From contig MFIX01000169.1 in the NCBI GenBank assembly GCA_001780825.1, forward strand, positions 7,788 to 14,537: a stretch of 6,750 nucleotides of DNA, read 5' to 3'. The notes under the pieces are model-generated. The model was given only the letters and a program-made list of their open reading frames with translations. It was not told the origin of the DNA and ran no database searches. The position numbers and the translations under genes are program-made. Origin of the DNA: Candidatus Glassbacteria bacterium RIFCSPLOWO2_12_FULL_58_11 (lineage in GTDB: Bacteria > Gemmatimonadota > Glassbacteria > GWA2-58-10). Each line of letters opens with the position of its first letter. Position 1 is the stretch's first letter. Shown in pieces: positions 5,449 to 6,750 of this stretch.

Positions 5449-6750
5449 TCAATATATCGACAGCGGCACGCTCAATTTAACAAAAAAGGCCCGCTCATCC
5501 TTGCGGCTCAGAGGTATGTAACGGTCATCGAAAACATCGAAGCGGTCCGCGGTGTAGGCTAGGTAAAGGGCGCCGAAAGGCGGCCGGAAACGCCAGCCGA
5601 ACAGTCCGTAGAGGTAGACCCGATCGTTACTCGTGTTATACTGGGTGAAAAGCCTCAGCCAGATATCCGGGGTGAAATTCCAGTCTCCGGTCAGGACGTG
5701 TAGCCAGGTGCCGCGGCCCTGGGGGTCCGGCTTGAAAATCAGGCGGTTGAGCGAGTAGCTGAAGGAAAGCTCAGCGATTGGTTTCACTTTCTGACGGAAC
5801 ACGTACTGCCTGAAGTCCCTATCGAAATTACGCCCCCGGGTATAGACCCACGAAGTATTGTTCCAAGACTGCTGGTTGTAGCCGCCTTCGAGAAACCAAC
5901 TGTGGTTATGGAAGCGTTTCTCGAACGACTCGGTCAGGTAAGTATTTCCTCCCCCGATCAGCCACTTGCCGAGGAATGTGACCGCCCCCCACTGGTTGAG
6001 CCGCACACTGCGCAGCGAACCGCCGTGACCCCAGAAAACGTTGTTTAGCGAGTGCCCCTGTATCTTATCCAGCCAGCCTCTGCGGATCCACCACTGGTAG
6101 GTAACGTCACTGTCCAGCTCATGGCGATTGTCGTCAGGGATGAACCCGAGCCGGTTCACGTTGTCCCGGAAACCCGGGTCGATGTTGGTGTAGCGCAGGT
6201 GGTAATGATAGACCTCGTTCTCGCGGGCCGCCCGAAAGTAATATGCCTTGGTGAAATCACCGGTGGAGGGGAAGCTGCCAACGAACTGCGAAGTGATCTT
6301 TACGTTCGCGGGCAGATTCAGCGCGGCATCCAGGCTCAGGGCGCGATTGTGTCCGCCTTCAAAGGAGCGGTCCACCGCCAGCAGGCCGACATTCGAGGCG
6401 CCCAGGACATCCCGCTGGAGTCTTATTACCGAGGTCTGCGCGGACAGCTCCCCGCCCGTGGCGCGCGACCTGGCGCTCAGCATCGAGTAGTTGAACGCCC
6501 CCAACCGGCCGTTGGATTTCACCCCGTAATCGAGATCCCCGATCCGGCGTGAGTAGAAAACGTTGATCCGGTTGTTGAACAGCTCCGCGCCCTCCAGGAA
6601 GTAGAGCCGCTTTTCCGGGTAGAATGTCTCGTAGCGGGTCAGGTTGATCACATCCTGGTCCGCCTCCACGGTGGCAAAATCCGGGTTGTAAGTCAGGCTG
6701 GCGTTGGCCGCGGAGCCGATCCCGAGAAGCAGGTCCGCCCCGCCCACCAG
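5449..6750 (-). CDS. DUF5916-type protein, C-terminal part (5' end outside window)
   Basis: 433 residues are visible, open to the window edge, with the stop TGA at 5451-5449. The diagnostic block near the left of the fragment reads NPDFATVEAD (22-31), INLTRYETFYPEKR (35-48) and FLEGAELF (51-58), the conserved core of DUF5916 proteins. These usually carry an N-terminal family-9 carbohydrate-binding-like domain, which would lie beyond 6750. After this block the sequence alternates polar and aromatic residues (for example FRPPFGALYLAYTADRFDVF) and ends in KLSVPLSIY. That suggests a membrane beta-barrel or beta-rich outer-membrane domain; the barrel is inference. Function unknown. The GTG at 6747 that could be read as a start is internal. 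The family often occurs in FCB-group, Gemmatimonas-like and other Gram-negative genomes. The 41-base gap to the GH5 gene suggests a shared operon and a role at the cell envelope. Confidence 0.85.
   Translation of the reverse strand: MVGGADLLLGIGSAANASLTYNPDFATVEADQDVINLTRYETFYPEKRLYFLEGAELFNNRINVFYSRRIGDLDYGVKSNGRLGAFNYSMLSARSRATGGELSAQTSVIRLQRDVLGASNVGLLAVDRSFEGGHNRALSLDAALNLPANVKITSQFVGSFPSTGDFTKAYYFRAARENEVYHYHLRYTNIDPGFRDNVNRLGFIPDDNRHELDSDVTYQWWIRRGWLDKIQGHSLNNVFWGHGGSLRSVRLNQWGAVTFLGKWLIGGGNTYLTESFEKRFHNHSWFLEGGYNQQSWNNTSWVYTRGRNFDRDFRQYVFRQKVKPIAELSFSYSLNRLIFKPDPQGRGTWLHVLTGDWNFTPDIWLRLFTQYNTSNDRVYLYGLFGWRFRPPFGALYLAYTADRFDVFDDRYIPLSRKDERAFFVKLSVPLSIY

Noticed and set aside
6052..6552. 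166-codon plus-strand open frame
   Set aside because: Antisense to the DUF5916 gene; no ribosome site or domain noticed.

Overview
The window looks like chromosomal DNA of an uncultured, GC-rich Gram-negative bacterium. An outer membrane is implied by the DUF5916-type protein at the right edge and by a Sec-exported glycoside hydrolase. The gliding-type ABC trio together with DUF5916 points towards the Fibrobacteres-Chlorobi-Bacteroidetes (FCB) side or a neighbouring candidate phylum. Clear GGAGG-type ribosome binding sites argue against Bacteroidetes proper. This placement is inference. All seven genes lie on the minus strand; no convincing plus-strand gene, tRNA, rRNA, CRISPR array or transposase was seen.

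Reading in the direction of transcription (right to left): 6750-5449 is the C-terminal part of a DUF5916 protein that runs off the window. After 41 bases comes a secreted family-5 glycoside hydrolase (5407-4400), probably in the same operon. A 460-base gene-free stretch (4399-3940) carries one cluster of short palindromic modules. An orphan class I methyltransferase follows (3939-3409). A 715-base gene-free stretch (3408-2694) carries a 125-base element with inverted ends, a second cluster of the same palindromic modules, and the promoter and long structured leader of a cold-shock protein (2693-2487). After about 330 non-coding bases with a well-formed sigma70-type promoter comes a tight three-gene operon: ABC ATPase (2155-1214), ABC-2 permease (1200-451) and a GldG-type auxiliary protein (445 to beyond base 1).

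The ABC trio should form one inner-membrane complex: ATPase dimer, six-helix permease and a large periplasmic accessory subunit. The DUF5916/GH5 pair suggests an envelope or glycan function. The most unusual content is non-coding: a family of 26-base hairpin modules (GTAGGGGC-NNNC-CCNNGT-GNNN-GCCC). Its copies differ in the stem but keep base pairing, and they occur in two clusters, one on each side of the methyltransferase gene. No complete new multi-gene system is visible.
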